From Streptomyces sp. V4I2 (lineage in GTDB: Bacteria; Actinomycetota; Actinomycetes; Streptomycetales; Streptomycetaceae): a stretch of 64,000 bases of DNA. The notes beneath the pieces were generated by a model. It did not search any database. It was not told where the DNA came from and saw only the letters and a program-made list of their open reading frames with translations. Every line of letters begins with the position of its first letter. Positions within the stretch are counted from its first letter, which is position 1. The stretch spans positions 3,720,001 through 3,784,000 of the forward strand of contig NZ_JAUSZM010000003.1 in the NCBI RefSeq assembly GCF_030817655.1. Direction: 5' to 3'. Positions 48,885-58,600 of this stretch are shown here, in pieces. The position numbers and the translations under genes were made by a program.

Positions 48885-50818
48885 CGGACCGGCATCATCT
48901 GCTCGTGCACGGCGGGACGTTCGCCGCTGTGGGCGACGGCGGGGACATCAGCGGCGTACGGGGCGGCAGTTCCCCGGACGGGTTGTTCGTGCGGGACGCC
49001 CGGCACCTGAGCCGGTGGCAGCTCACCGTCGACGGCGCGGTGCCCGAGGCGCTGTCGCCGGTCGCCGACGGGGACACCGCGCGCTGTGTGCTCGTACCGC
49101 GCGGCGGGCGCCAGGAGCCGCCCGCGTACACGCTCTTCCGGGAACAGGCCGTCGGCGACGGCTCGTTCGTCGAGTCCCTGCGGGTGACCAGCAACCGCCC
49201 GGTGCCGACGACGGTCCGGCTCGCGGTGACCGCGGACGCCGACTTCACCGACCAGTTCGAACTGCGCTCCGACCACCGTACGTACGCCAAGATAGGAGCG
49301 ACCCGCTCCCGCCAGGTCCTGGACGGCGGTGTGGAGTTCGCCTATCAGCGCGGTGAGTGGCGCTCCTGTACGACGGTGACGGCCGAGCCCGTCCCGGAGG
49401 GCGTCGAGGAGACCGGCACCGGCGCCCGGCGCCTCGTGTGGACCCTGGATCTGGAACCGCACGGCACGGCCGAGCTGATGCTGCGCGTGATGGCCCGCCC
49501 GCACGGCGACAGGCGGACCCTGCGGGTACCGCGCTCCCCGGCCGCACTGAACGACCAACTCCTCGCTCTGGAGGGTGAGTTCGTCGAGGGCGTGGCCTTC
49601 CCGACCGGCTGGCCGGAGCTGGCCGCGGCCTGTGCGCGCGGGCTCGCCGACCTCGCCTCGCTCCAGGTGCCGGCGACCGGTCCGGACGGCGAGGAACTGC
49701 GCGTACCGGCGGCGGGAGCGCCCTGGTTCCTGACGCTGCTGGGCCGGGACGCCCTGCTGACCTCGCTGTTCGCGCTGCCCTACCGGCCCCGCCCGGCCGC
49801 CGCCACGCTGCTGGCGCTGGCCGCGGCGCAGGCGACGGAGACCGGCCCGGAGTCGGTCTCCCAGCCCGGCAAGATCGTGCACGAGGTGCGGCACGGCGAG
49901 CTGGCGCACTTCGGGCAGGTGCCGTACGGCCGTTACTACGGCTCGGTCGACGCCACCCCGCTGTTCCTCGTGCTGCTCGGCGCGTACGTCGAGCACACCG
50001 GGGACGCGGAGCTGGCCCGCCGACTGGAGTCCCACGCCCGTGCGGCGATCGGCTGGATGCTGGACCACGGCGGGCTGACCTCGCGCGGCTACCTGGTCTA
50101 CCGCGCCGACCAGGGCGGCCTCGCCAACCAGAACTGGAAGGACTCCCCCGGCGCCATCAGCTCGGCCGACGGCACCCGCGCGAGCGGCCCGGTGATGGCG
50201 GCGGGCGCCCAGGGGTACGCGTACGACGCGCTGCGCCGCACCGCCTGGCTGGCGCGCACGGCGTGGGACGACAAGGTCTACGCGGCCCTGCTGGAGCAGG
50301 CCGCCGCCGACCTGCGCGACCGCTTCCAGCGCGACTTCTGGATGCCGGACCACTCCTTCCCCGCCCTCGCGCTGGACGGCGAGGGCAACCAGGTGGACGC
50401 GCTGGCCTCGGACGCCGGGCATCTGCTGTGGTCGGGGCTGCTCGACAAGGAGTACGGCGAGGCCGTCGGGCGGCGCCTGCTCGAACCCGACTTCTTCTCC
50501 GGCTGGGGCGTGCGCACGCTGGCCGCCGGGCAGCCGGCGTACCACCCGCTGTCGTACCACCGCGGTTCCGTATGGCCGCACGACAACGCGCTGATCACAC
50601 TGGGCCTGGCCCGCTACGGCCTGCACGACGAGGCCCGCACCGTCGCCCACGGCCTGGTCGACGCGGCGACGGCGACCGGGCACCGGCTGCCGGAGGTCCT
50701 CGCGGGCTACGGCCGGGACACCCACGCGGAGCCGGTGCCGTACCCGCACGCGTGCGTGCGGGAGTCGCGGTCGGCGGCGGCGCCGCTCGCGCTGCTGACG
50801 GCGGTCGGGGGCGCCTGA
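48881..50818 (+). CDS. Amylo-alpha-1,6-glucosidase/GDE-like glycoside hydrolase
   Basis: A 645-residue protein. A GDE_N-type beta domain (residues 1 to about 210; GLFVRDARHLSRWQLTVDG) is followed by a six-hairpin barrel with FLTLLGRDALLTSLFALPY, NQNWKDSPGAIS, GYAYDALRRTAWLA and YHRGSVWPHDNALITLGLARYG. Related to fungal-type debranching and trehalose/isomaltose-processing enzymes. Starts within the upstream stop (ATGA). With the GH63-type enzyme and ROK repressor it forms an intracellular oligosaccharide catabolic unit; no transporter is included. Confidence 0.82.
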   Translation: MTDRHHLLVHGGTFAAVGDGGDISGVRGGSSPDGLFVRDARHLSRWQLTVDGAVPEALSPVADGDTARCVLVPRGGRQEPPAYTLFREQAVGDGSFVESLRVTSNRPVPTTVRLAVTADADFTDQFELRSDHRTYAKIGATRSRQVLDGGVEFAYQRGEWRSCTTVTAEPVPEGVEETGTGARRLVWTLDLEPHGTAELMLRVMARPHGDRRTLRVPRSPAALNDQLLALEGEFVEGVAFPTGWPELAAACARGLADLASLQVPATGPDGEELRVPAAGAPWFLTLLGRDALLTSLFALPYRPRPAAATLLALAAAQATETGPESVSQPGKIVHEVRHGELAHFGQVPYGRYYGSVDATPLFLVLLGAYVEHTGDAELARRLESHARAAIGWMLDHGGLTSRGYLVYRADQGGLANQNWKDSPGAISSADGTRASGPVMAAGAQGYAYDALRRTAWLARTAWDDKVYAALLEQAAADLRDRFQRDFWMPDHSFPALALDGEGNQVDALASDAGHLLWSGLLDKEYGEAVGRRLLEPDFFSGWGVRTLAAGQPAYHPLSYHRGSVWPHDNALITLGLARYGLHDEARTVAHGLVDAATATGHRLPEVLAGYGRDTHAEPVPYPHACVRESRSAAAPLALLTAVGGA

Positions 50819-50849
50819 CAAGGCTCGCAAAAGGCCGGTTGGTGAGGCG

Positions 50850-50880
50850 TTTGCCCGGTGTTTGCCGAGCGCTGGGCAAA
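50850..50880 (+). terminator. TTTGCCC/GGGCAAA hairpin after glycosidase operon
   Basis: 7-bp perfect arms separated by 17 nt, 30 bp after the stop codon. Moderate terminator candidate. Confidence 0.45.
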
Positions 50881-50990
50881 TGGGCTGAACAGCGGACGGA
50901 GGCGAACCGTACGGGAGTACGGCGGATGCGGTGCCCTGCCTGGGGCCCGCGTCCGCCGTATCACCGGGCTTCGTACGGAAGGACCTTCGG

Positions 50991-52802
50991 GTGTCGGCAG
51001 AGGCGACCGCGGCGACTGAGGCAACCGAGGCGACGGGCGACGACGCCCTGCCCGAGGAAGACGCCGTGTCCGATGAGGCCGTGCCCGGCGAACCCGCACC
51101 CGGCGAGAAGCCGCCCGGCACGCTCAAGGCCCGTCTCGCCCACTGGCGTTCCTGGCGCAGCCGGCACCCAGCCGCCGCCCGCGCCCTGAGCTGGACGACC
51201 ACCGCGCTCGCCGCCGGCCTGGTCTTCGGCGCCCTGGTGCTGCCGAACACCCTCGGCGCACTCCAGTACAACCGGTTCACGCGGCTGCCGGCGGAGGCGA
51301 TCGTCGGGGCCGTCGTGGTGCTCGCGCTGCCGCGCCGGCCGCGGGTGGTCGTGGCGGCGCTGTCCGGGACGCTCCTCGGCGCGCTGACCGTGCTGAACCT
51401 GCTGGACATCGGGTTCTACGAGTACCTGGGCCGGGGCTTCAACCTGGTGCTCGACTGGGGGCTGCTGGACGACGCCCAGGCGTACGTCGAGGACTCGATG
51501 GGCAGCGCGACGGCCATCGGGGCGACGGTCGGCGCGGTCGCCCTGGTCGCGCTGCTGCTGGTCGTCATGGCGCTGGCGACGGTCCGGCTGAGCAACCTCC
51601 TGGTCCGCGACACCCGGACCGCCACCCGGGCCACCCTGATCGCGGGCACCGTCTGGATCACCTGCTCCAGCCTCGGCCTCCAGGTCAACGGCATGCCGAT
51701 CGCCTCCGACCGGGCCGGCTACGCGCTGAAGATCCAGGCGCGGCGGGTGCAGGACACCCTGCGCGACGAGGCCGCGTTCGCGAAGGAGGCCAAGACCGAC
51801 ACCTTCGGCAACACCCCGGCCGGCGAGCTGCTGCCCGACCTGCGCGGCAAGGACGTCATCTTCACGTTCATCGAGAGCTACGGCCGCAGCGCGCTCGAGG
51901 ACCCGGAGATCGCACCGGGCGTCGACCAGACCCTCGATGCGAGCAGCGAGGCGCTGGAGAAGGCCGGTTACCGCGCGAAGAGCGGCTGGATGACCTCGGC
52001 GACGTACGGCGGCAGCAGCTGGCTCGGCCACTCCACCACCATGTCGGGCCTGTGGATCGACAACCAGCAGCGCTACCGGACCGTCATGTCCAGCGACCAC
52101 CTCAGCCTGACCAAGGCGTTCGGGAAGACCGGCGCCTGGGACACGGTGGGCGTCATGCCGGGCGTGCAGAAGGGCTGGCCGGAGCAGGAGTACTACGGCC
52201 TCGACAAGGTCTACAACGCCTTCCAGCTGGGCTACAAGGGCCCGAAGTTCAGCTGGTCGACCATGCCGGACCAGTACACCCTGGAGGCCTTCCAGCGTCT
52301 GGTGCACGGCAAGAAGCGCGACAAGCCGCTGATGTCGGAGATCATCCTGACCTCCAGCCACCAGCCGTGGGCGCCCATCCCGAAGCTGGTCGACTGGGAC
52401 GAGCTCGGCGACGGCTCGGTCTTCGGCCCGATCCAGAAGGCCGGCGTCGACCCCTCGGAACTCCTCACGAACTCCACCCGCTCCAAGGAGGAGTACGGCA
52501 AGTCCATCCAGTACTCCGTCACCAGCCTCACCCAGTGGCTGGAGCGCTACGGCACCGACGACACCGTCCTCGTCTTCCTCGGCGACCACCAGCCCATCGC
52601 CCGGGTCAGCGGCGCGGGTGCCAGCCGTGACGTACCGGTCTCGATCGTCGCGAAGGACCCGAAGGTCCTCGACAAGATCGCCGCCTGGAACTGGACGGAC
52701 GGTCTGAAGCCCGCCAAGGACGCGCCGGTGTGGAAGATGAGCTCGTTCCGGGACCGGTTCCTGACGGCGTACGGGTCGACGCCGCGCCCCAGCAAGGACT
52801 GA
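50991..52802 (+). CDS. LTA-synthase-like membrane sulfatase/phosphotransferase
   Basis: A 603-residue protein. An acidic cytoplasmic N-terminus (EATAATEATEATGDDALPEED) precedes five membrane helices (about 70-240) and an extracellular alkaline-phosphatase-fold domain: DVIFTFIESYGRSAL (metal Glu), SATYGGSSWLGHSTTMSG with the candidate nucleophile Thr/Ser, MSEIILTSSHQPW, and VLVFLGDHQP (Asp-His metal pair). Probably transfers glycerol-phosphate or a similar group to a wall polymer. GTG 50991 has GGAAGGA at 7 nt. Monocistronic; converges with dusB. Confidence 0.85.
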   Translation: MSAEATAATEATEATGDDALPEEDAVSDEAVPGEPAPGEKPPGTLKARLAHWRSWRSRHPAAARALSWTTTALAAGLVFGALVLPNTLGALQYNRFTRLPAEAIVGAVVVLALPRRPRVVVAALSGTLLGALTVLNLLDIGFYEYLGRGFNLVLDWGLLDDAQAYVEDSMGSATAIGATVGAVALVALLLVVMALATVRLSNLLVRDTRTATRATLIAGTVWITCSSLGLQVNGMPIASDRAGYALKIQARRVQDTLRDEAAFAKEAKTDTFGNTPAGELLPDLRGKDVIFTFIESYGRSALEDPEIAPGVDQTLDASSEALEKAGYRAKSGWMTSATYGGSSWLGHSTTMSGLWIDNQQRYRTVMSSDHLSLTKAFGKTGAWDTVGVMPGVQKGWPEQEYYGLDKVYNAFQLGYKGPKFSWSTMPDQYTLEAFQRLVHGKKRDKPLMSEIILTSSHQPWAPIPKLVDWDELGDGSVFGPIQKAGVDPSELLTNSTRSKEEYGKSIQYSVTSLTQWLERYGTDDTVLVFLGDHQPIARVSGAGASRDVPVSIVAKDPKVLDKIAAWNWTDGLKPAKDAPVWKMSSFRDRFLTAYGSTPRPSKD

Positions 52803-52822
52803 GCCCTGTCACGAGGGGGGCA

Positions 52823-53965
52823 TCAGCCCCCGGACGTGTCCAGTTCCGCGTCCTCGCCGATCCCCGCGCAGTCGTACGGGTCCTTCAGCCAGCCGTCCGG
52901 CAGCACCACCCGGTTGTTGCCGGAGGTACGGCCGCGGGGCCCGTCGGCGCCGGTCGGCCAGGGCTGGTCGAGGTCCAGCTCGTCGAGCCCGGAGCGGAGT
53001 TCGGCCAGCGAGGAGGTGATCGCGAGCCGCTTGCGCATCTCGGAGCCGACCGCGAAGCCCTTCAGGTACCAGGCGACGTGCTTGCGGAAGTCGATGACGC
53101 CCCGCGCCTCGTCGCCGATCCACTCGCCGAGCAGGGTGGCGTGGCGGACCATGACGTCGGCGACCTCGCGCAGGGAGGGGCGCGCGATGTCTTCCGTACG
53201 CCCCTCGAAGGCCGCCACCAGGTCCGCGAACAGCCACGGCCGCCCGAGGCACCCACGCCCGACGACGACCCCGTCACAGCCCGTCTCGCGCACCATCCGC
53301 AGCGCGTCCTCGGCCGACCAGATGTCGCCGTTGCCGAGCACGGGGATCTCCGGCACGTGCTCCTTGAGCCGCGCGATGGCGTCCCAGTCGGCCGTGCCGC
53401 CGTAGTGCTGGGCGGCGGTGCGGCCGTGCAGGGCGATGGAGGTGACGCCCTCCTCGACGGCGATACGGCCGGCGTCGAGGAAGGTGATGTGGTCGTCGTC
53501 GATGCCCTTGCGCATCTTCATCGTCACCGGCAGGTCACCGGCGCCGCTGACGGCCTCGCGCAGGATCGCCCGCAGCAGGTTCCGCTTGTACGGGAGGGCG
53601 GAGCCGCCGCCCTTCCGGGTCACCTTCGGGACCGGGCAGCCGAAGTTCAGGTCGATGTGGTCGGCCAGGTCCTCCTCCGCGATCATGCGGACGGCCTTGC
53701 CGACGGTCGCCGGGTCGACGCCGTACAGCTGGATCGAGCGCGGCTTCTCGGTCGCGTCGAAGTGGATCAGCTGCATGGTCTTCTCATTGCGTTCGACCAG
53801 CGCCCGGGTCGTGATCATCTCGCTGACGAACAGGCCCTTGCCGCCACTGAACTCCCTGCACAGCGTGCGGAAGGGCGCGTTGGTGATCCCGGCCATGGGG
53901 GCGAGGACGACCGGCGGCCCGACGGTGTGCGGGCCGATCTGCAGGGGCGAGGCGGGCGTGGACAT
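52823..53965 (-). CDS. dusB: tRNA-dihydrouridine synthase
   Basis: A 380-residue FMN enzyme. VVLAPMAGITNAPFRTLCRE opens the barrel; IDLNFGCPVPKVTRKGGGSAL carries the catalytic Cys; ALHGRTAAQHY and VLGNGDIWSAEDALRM bind FMN; a C-terminal helical tRNA-binding domain follows (FRKHVAWYLKGFAVG). It reduces uridines of the tRNA D-loop. ATG 53965 follows GGGGGA closely. Confidence 0.93.
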   Translation of the reverse strand: MSTPASPLQIGPHTVGPPVVLAPMAGITNAPFRTLCREFSGGKGLFVSEMITTRALVERNEKTMQLIHFDATEKPRSIQLYGVDPATVGKAVRMIAEEDLADHIDLNFGCPVPKVTRKGGGSALPYKRNLLRAILREAVSGAGDLPVTMKMRKGIDDDHITFLDAGRIAVEEGVTSIALHGRTAAQHYGGTADWDAIARLKEHVPEIPVLGNGDIWSAEDALRMVRETGCDGVVVGRGCLGRPWLFADLVAAFEGRTEDIARPSLREVADVMVRHATLLGEWIGDEARGVIDFRKHVAWYLKGFAVGSEMRKRLAITSSLAELRSGLDELDLDQPWPTGADGPRGRTSGNNRVVLPDGWLKDPYDCAGIGEDAELDTSGG

Positions 53966-54039
53966 TCCCCCATTGTCGCGTACGGCGACGGGTGCTCGGC
54001 AGCGTGATCCGCGGCAGGTGAAGGGGCGGCGGTCATTAG

Positions 54040-54069
54040 TTAGACACACTATCGATGTCGGCGTACGCT
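54040..54069 (+). promoter_or_regulatory. Promoter of the MFS gene, near-leaderless
   Basis: TTAGAC (54040-54045) and TACGCT (54064-54069) are separated by 18 bp; the ATG is at 54077, so transcription would start at or beside it. No ribosome site precedes the ATG, which supports this. Confidence 0.5.
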
Positions 54070-54076
54070 GGAACGC

Positions 54077-55531
54077 ATGCCCGAGCTCAGCCATCGCCGA
54101 CGCATGCTGGTCCTCGCGATCTGCTGTATGAGCCTGCTGATCGTGAGTCTCGACAACACCGTTCTGAACGTCGCCCTCCCCTCCATGCAGAAGGAACTGC
54201 ACGCCAGTACGGCGGGCCTGCAATGGACGATCGACGCCTACACCTTGGTGCTCGCCTCGCTGCTGATGCTCGCCGGGTCCACGGCCGACCGGATCGGCCG
54301 CAAGCGGGTGTTCATGACGGGGCTGGTCGTCTTCACGCTCGGCTCGGCGCTGTGCTCCGTCGCCCCCGATCTGGAGACGCTCGTCGCCTTCCGCATGGTG
54401 CAGGCGGTGGGCGGTTCGATGCTCAACCCGGTCGCCATGTCGATCATCACGAACACCTTCACCGACCCGCGCGAGCGGGCGCGGGCGATCGGTGCGTGGG
54501 GTGCGGTGGTCGGCATCTCAATGGCCGCCGGGCCGCTGGTCGGAGGGCTGCTCGTGGAGTCCGTCGGCTGGCGGTCGATCTTCTGGCTCAATCTGCCGGT
54601 GGGGCTCGCCGCTCTGCTGCTCACCCTGCGCTACGTCCCCGAGTCCCGCGCGCCCAAGGCCCGTCGGCCCGATCCGCTCGGCCAGGTCATGGTGATCGCG
54701 CTGTTCGGCTGCCTGACGTACGCGATCATCGAGGCGCCGAACGCCGGGTTCACGGCGGTCCTGCCGTTCGCGGTGGTGGCCGTGGCCGCGCTGGCGGGCC
54801 TGCTCTGGTACGAGCCCCGGCGCGACGAACCCCTCATCGACCTGCGGTTCTTCCGTTCGGCGCCGTTCAGTGGGGCGACCGTCATCGCGGTCAGCTCGTT
54901 CGCCGCGCTGGGCGGGTTCCTGTTCCTGTCGACGCTGTATCTGCAGAACGTACGGGGGCTGGACGCGCTGCACGCGGGGCTGTGGATGCTGCCGATGGCT
55001 GTGCCGACGTTTCTGTGCGCGCCGTTGTCCGGGCGGCTGATCGGGTCTGTCGGGCCGCGTGTTCCGTTGCTGATCGCCGGTGTGGCGATGACGGCGAGCG
55101 GTGTGCTGTTCGCCGGGTTCGAGGCCGAGACGTCCAATGTCACGATGTTCATCGGATACGTGCTGTTCGGAGTCGGGTTCGGGTTCGTGAACGCGCCGAT
55201 CACCAATACGGCCGTGTCGGGGATGCCTCGTAGTCAGGCGGGGGTCGCGGCTGCCGTGGCGTCCACCAGCCGTCAGTTGGGGCAGACGCTCGGTGTCGCG
55301 GTGGTGGGGGCGGTGCTGGCCACGGGCGTGGGCTCGTCGTCGTACCGGGAGGTCTTCGTGTCCGCGGCTCGGCCGGGGTGGTGGATTCTGGCGGGATGCG
55401 GGCTGGTGGTGCTGGTGCTCGGGGCTGTGACGAGTGGGGCCTGGGCTCGGCGGACGGCTGAGCGGACGGCCGAGCGGTTGGAGTCGGCGGAGGTGCGGGA
55501 GGCTGCGGGGGTCAGCGCCTCAGTGCCGTAG
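54077..55531 (+). CDS. DHA2-family MFS drug exporter (EmrB/QacA type)
   Basis: A 484-residue, 14-helix transporter. Helix 1 has SLLIVSLDNTVLNVALPSM (motif D1). Motif A is AGSTADRIGRKRVF, motif B lies in RMVQAVGGSMLNPVAM, and motif C is GAVVGISMAAGPLVGGLLVE. The cytoplasmic C-terminus is Ala/Glu/Arg-rich. Proton-driven efflux of hydrophobic drugs or metabolites is expected. No adjacent regulator gene; divergent from dusB. Confidence 0.9.
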   Translation: MPELSHRRRMLVLAICCMSLLIVSLDNTVLNVALPSMQKELHASTAGLQWTIDAYTLVLASLLMLAGSTADRIGRKRVFMTGLVVFTLGSALCSVAPDLETLVAFRMVQAVGGSMLNPVAMSIITNTFTDPRERARAIGAWGAVVGISMAAGPLVGGLLVESVGWRSIFWLNLPVGLAALLLTLRYVPESRAPKARRPDPLGQVMVIALFGCLTYAIIEAPNAGFTAVLPFAVVAVAALAGLLWYEPRRDEPLIDLRFFRSAPFSGATVIAVSSFAALGGFLFLSTLYLQNVRGLDALHAGLWMLPMAVPTFLCAPLSGRLIGSVGPRVPLLIAGVAMTASGVLFAGFEAETSNVTMFIGYVLFGVGFGFVNAPITNTAVSGMPRSQAGVAAAVASTSRQLGQTLGVAVVGAVLATGVGSSSYREVFVSAARPGWWILAGCGLVVLVLGAVTSGAWARRTAERTAERLESAEVREAAGVSASVP

Positions 55532-55564
55532 GGGTTGTTGCTTGTATGGCGAGTGCGGGCTGTG

Positions 55565-55624
55565 TGTGGCTGGTCGCGCCCACGCGGCGGAGCCGCACAT
55601 TGACACAGCCCCGCGCCCCTGGGG
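55565..55624. repeat. Dispersed Streptomyces intergenic repeat
   Basis: Contains CGCGGCGGAGCCGCA (a GCGGC/GCCGC dyad) followed by ACAGCCCCGCGCCCCTGGGG, a combination commonly seen between convergent Streptomyces genes (recalled). It may act as a bidirectional terminator between the MFS and P-type ATPase genes. Confidence 0.5.
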
Positions 55625-55633
55625 TAAGTCCGC

Positions 55634-58600
55634 TCAGCCCAGTTGATCAGCCAAGCTCGGCCATCGCTTGAGAAGTGCCTCCTCCACCGTCGGCAGAGCC
55701 TTCTGGCCCGCCAGTGCCACCGCGATCGCCGCCAGTACTCCCGCCCACGCCATCGGCCCCAGCGGGGTGCAGCCGAAGAGTTGGCTCGCGCCCGGGGTTT
55801 CCACCAGGGCGAAGAGGACGAGCGCCGAGCCGAGGGAGGTGAGGCGGACCAGGGGGCTGTCACGGCGGTCGGTCAGGGTCTGGGCCAGTTGGGTGCCCAC
55901 CAACGCGCACAGGGCCATCGTGGTCGAGCGGCGGGTCGTGCCGGGGGTGAAGCGGCCGAAGAGCCAGGCGACCGTTGCGCCCAGGCAGGTGGTGAGGGCT
56001 CGGTGACGGATCTGGCGGATGAGGGGGGTCCCGAGGAGGGCCGTACCGAGGGGTTGGTCGGATGCTGTGGACTCGCCGCCGTCTTCCTTGGGGGTCACCG
56101 CCACCGCCATCGCCGGGAACAGGTCCGTGAACAGGTTGACCAGCAGCATCTGGCGGGTGGACAGGGGCGCGGAGCCCGACAGGACGGTGCCGAGGATGCC
56201 GAAGCCGACCTCCCCCGCGTTGCCGCCGATGAGGATGGCGATGGCGTCGGCGACGCTGTGCCACAGGGCGCGGCCTTCGTGGACCGCCTCGATGAGCACG
56301 GAGAGGTCGTCGCCGGTGACGACGAGGTCGGCGGCGTTGCGGGCGGCGGCCGAGCCGCGGGCGCTGATGCCGACGCCGATGTCGGCGGCGCGGATGGCGG
56401 CCGCGTCGTTGGCGCCGTCGCCGACCATGCCGACGACCCGGCCGGCGTCCCTGAGGGCCTCGACGACCTGGAGTTTCTGCTCGGGCGCGACCCGGGCGAC
56501 GACGTCGGCGTCGCGGAGCATCCGGGCCCGGACCGTGCGGTCGGCGGCGGCGAGTTCGTCGCCGGTGACCACGTTCGCGTCGTCCGGCCAGCCGAGGTCG
56601 ACGGCGATGGCGTGAGCGGTCTGCGGGTGGTCGCCGGTCAGCACGACGGGCCGTACGCCCGCCTCGCGCAGCCCGCGGACCAGGGCCGGGGACGTCTCAC
56701 GCGCCACGTCGGCGAGCGCGAGCAGTCCGGTGAACTCCAGGTCCTGCAAGGGCGCTTCGAGTACGTCCGTCGCCTTCTCGCCCTCCCGCAGCGGGCGTCC
56801 GGCGACCGCCAGGACGCGCAGCCCGTCGCCGGCCAGCGACTGGGCCCGGTCAAAGATGTGGGAGGGGAGGTCGGCGCAGGTGGGCAGGACGGTCTCGGGG
56901 GCGCCCTTGACGACCAGGACCGGGGTGCCGTCCGCGGCCCGGCCGACGGCGGCGGCGTAGCCGCGGGCGGCCTCGAAGGGGACGCCCTCGGTCTGCTCCC
57001 AGTCGGGGTCGGGTCCGGCGGCGTCCAGGACGGCCTCGTCGGTGGCGTGCACCGGCCGGACCGAGTCGCCGTTGAGGCGGGGGCAGGCGCGGGCCGCCGC
57101 CCGCAGCGTCTCGGCGGCGGCCGGCCGGTCGAGGGTGTGGACCGTGCCGTCCGCGTCGGCCACCCGGACCAGGCGCAGCCGGTTCTCGGTGAGGGTGCCG
57201 GTCTTGTCGAAGCAGATCGTGTCCATGCGGCCCAGCGCCTCCAGTGTGCGCGGGGTGCGGACGAGGAGGCCGCGGCTGCTGAGCCGGCGGGCGGCGGCGA
57301 GCTGCGCCACGGTGGCCACCAGCGGCAGCCCTTCGGGTACGGCGGCCACGGCCACGGCGACTCCGCCGCTGACCGCCTGCTTGATCGGCGTCCCCCGCAG
57401 CAGCGACAGGCCGGTCACGGCGGCACCGCCCGCCATCGTCAACGGCATGGCCTTGCGGGTGAGTTCCTGGAGGCGGGCCTGCACTCCGGCGGACGGCGGG
57501 ACGCGGGCGGCGAGGGAGACGGCCCGGGCGGCCTCGGTACGGTCGCCGGTGTCCACGACGACGGCCTGGGCGCGCCCGGCCACCACCGTCGTCCCTTCGA
57601 AGACCATGCAGTTCCGTTCGGCCACGGGGGCACGCGGAGTCGCGTCCATGCCCTTGTCGACCGGCAGGGACTCGCCGGTCAGCGCGGACTCGTCGACCTC
57701 GAGACCGTCCTCCCACAGCAGGCGGGCGTCGGCGGGCACGACGTCATCGGTCTTGAGGTCGATGACGTGGCCCGGGCTGAGCTTGGCGGCGTCGACCACA
57801 CGGGCCGTGTCCCCGTCGTCCGTGACCCGCGCCTTCTGCTTCTGCTGGGCGAGCAGCCCGGACAGCGCGCGCTCGGCCCGCAGCCGCTGGACGCCGCCGA
57901 CCAGGGCGTTCAGGTCGAGGGCGCCGAGGACCAGCAGGGCGTCCACGGCCGAGCCGAGGATCGCGGACGCGGCCGAGCCGACGGCCAGGACCGGGGTGAG
58001 GGGGTCGTCCAGCTCGCCGCGTACGGCCTGGCCGAGCTGCCACGACCAGCGCGCGGGGGCCAGCACGGGCTGTCGTACGACCGTGCCGGCGGCCGTGCGT
58101 GCCCGTGCCGTCGCCTGTGCGAGGGGGGTCGGCTCCGGGGGCGCCTCCTGTTCCAGCCGGTCGCGTACGTCGTCCGGATGCAGGGCGTGCCAGGCGACCC
58201 TCGGCCGGGGGTGGGGGGCGCGGGCCACCGCCACGCCGAGGGCCGCGCGTACTCCGGTGAACAGGGCGGCGGCCGCGCCGATGTCGACCGGAGCGTGCCG
58301 CAGGCCGGGCAGGGGTGCCCCACGGCCCCGGCGGGAGGACTCGCCGACGGCCACGAGCAGGCCGGACAGCGCGGCGCCGGACCGGGCCAGGGTCTGTGAC
58401 CGGCGGCCGACGCCACGCTCCGCCGGGATGGCGATGAGCAGCCGCCACACGTCGGCGAGGCCGTGCGGGGCGAGGACGTCCGCGCCCCACACCACCTGGC
58501 CGTCCTCGTCGGTGAGGGCGACGGCCACGTCACCGCCGAGGAGTCCGGAGGTCACGTCCGCGTCGTCGTGCGGGCGGGGGCGGGCGACGGTGACGACCCC

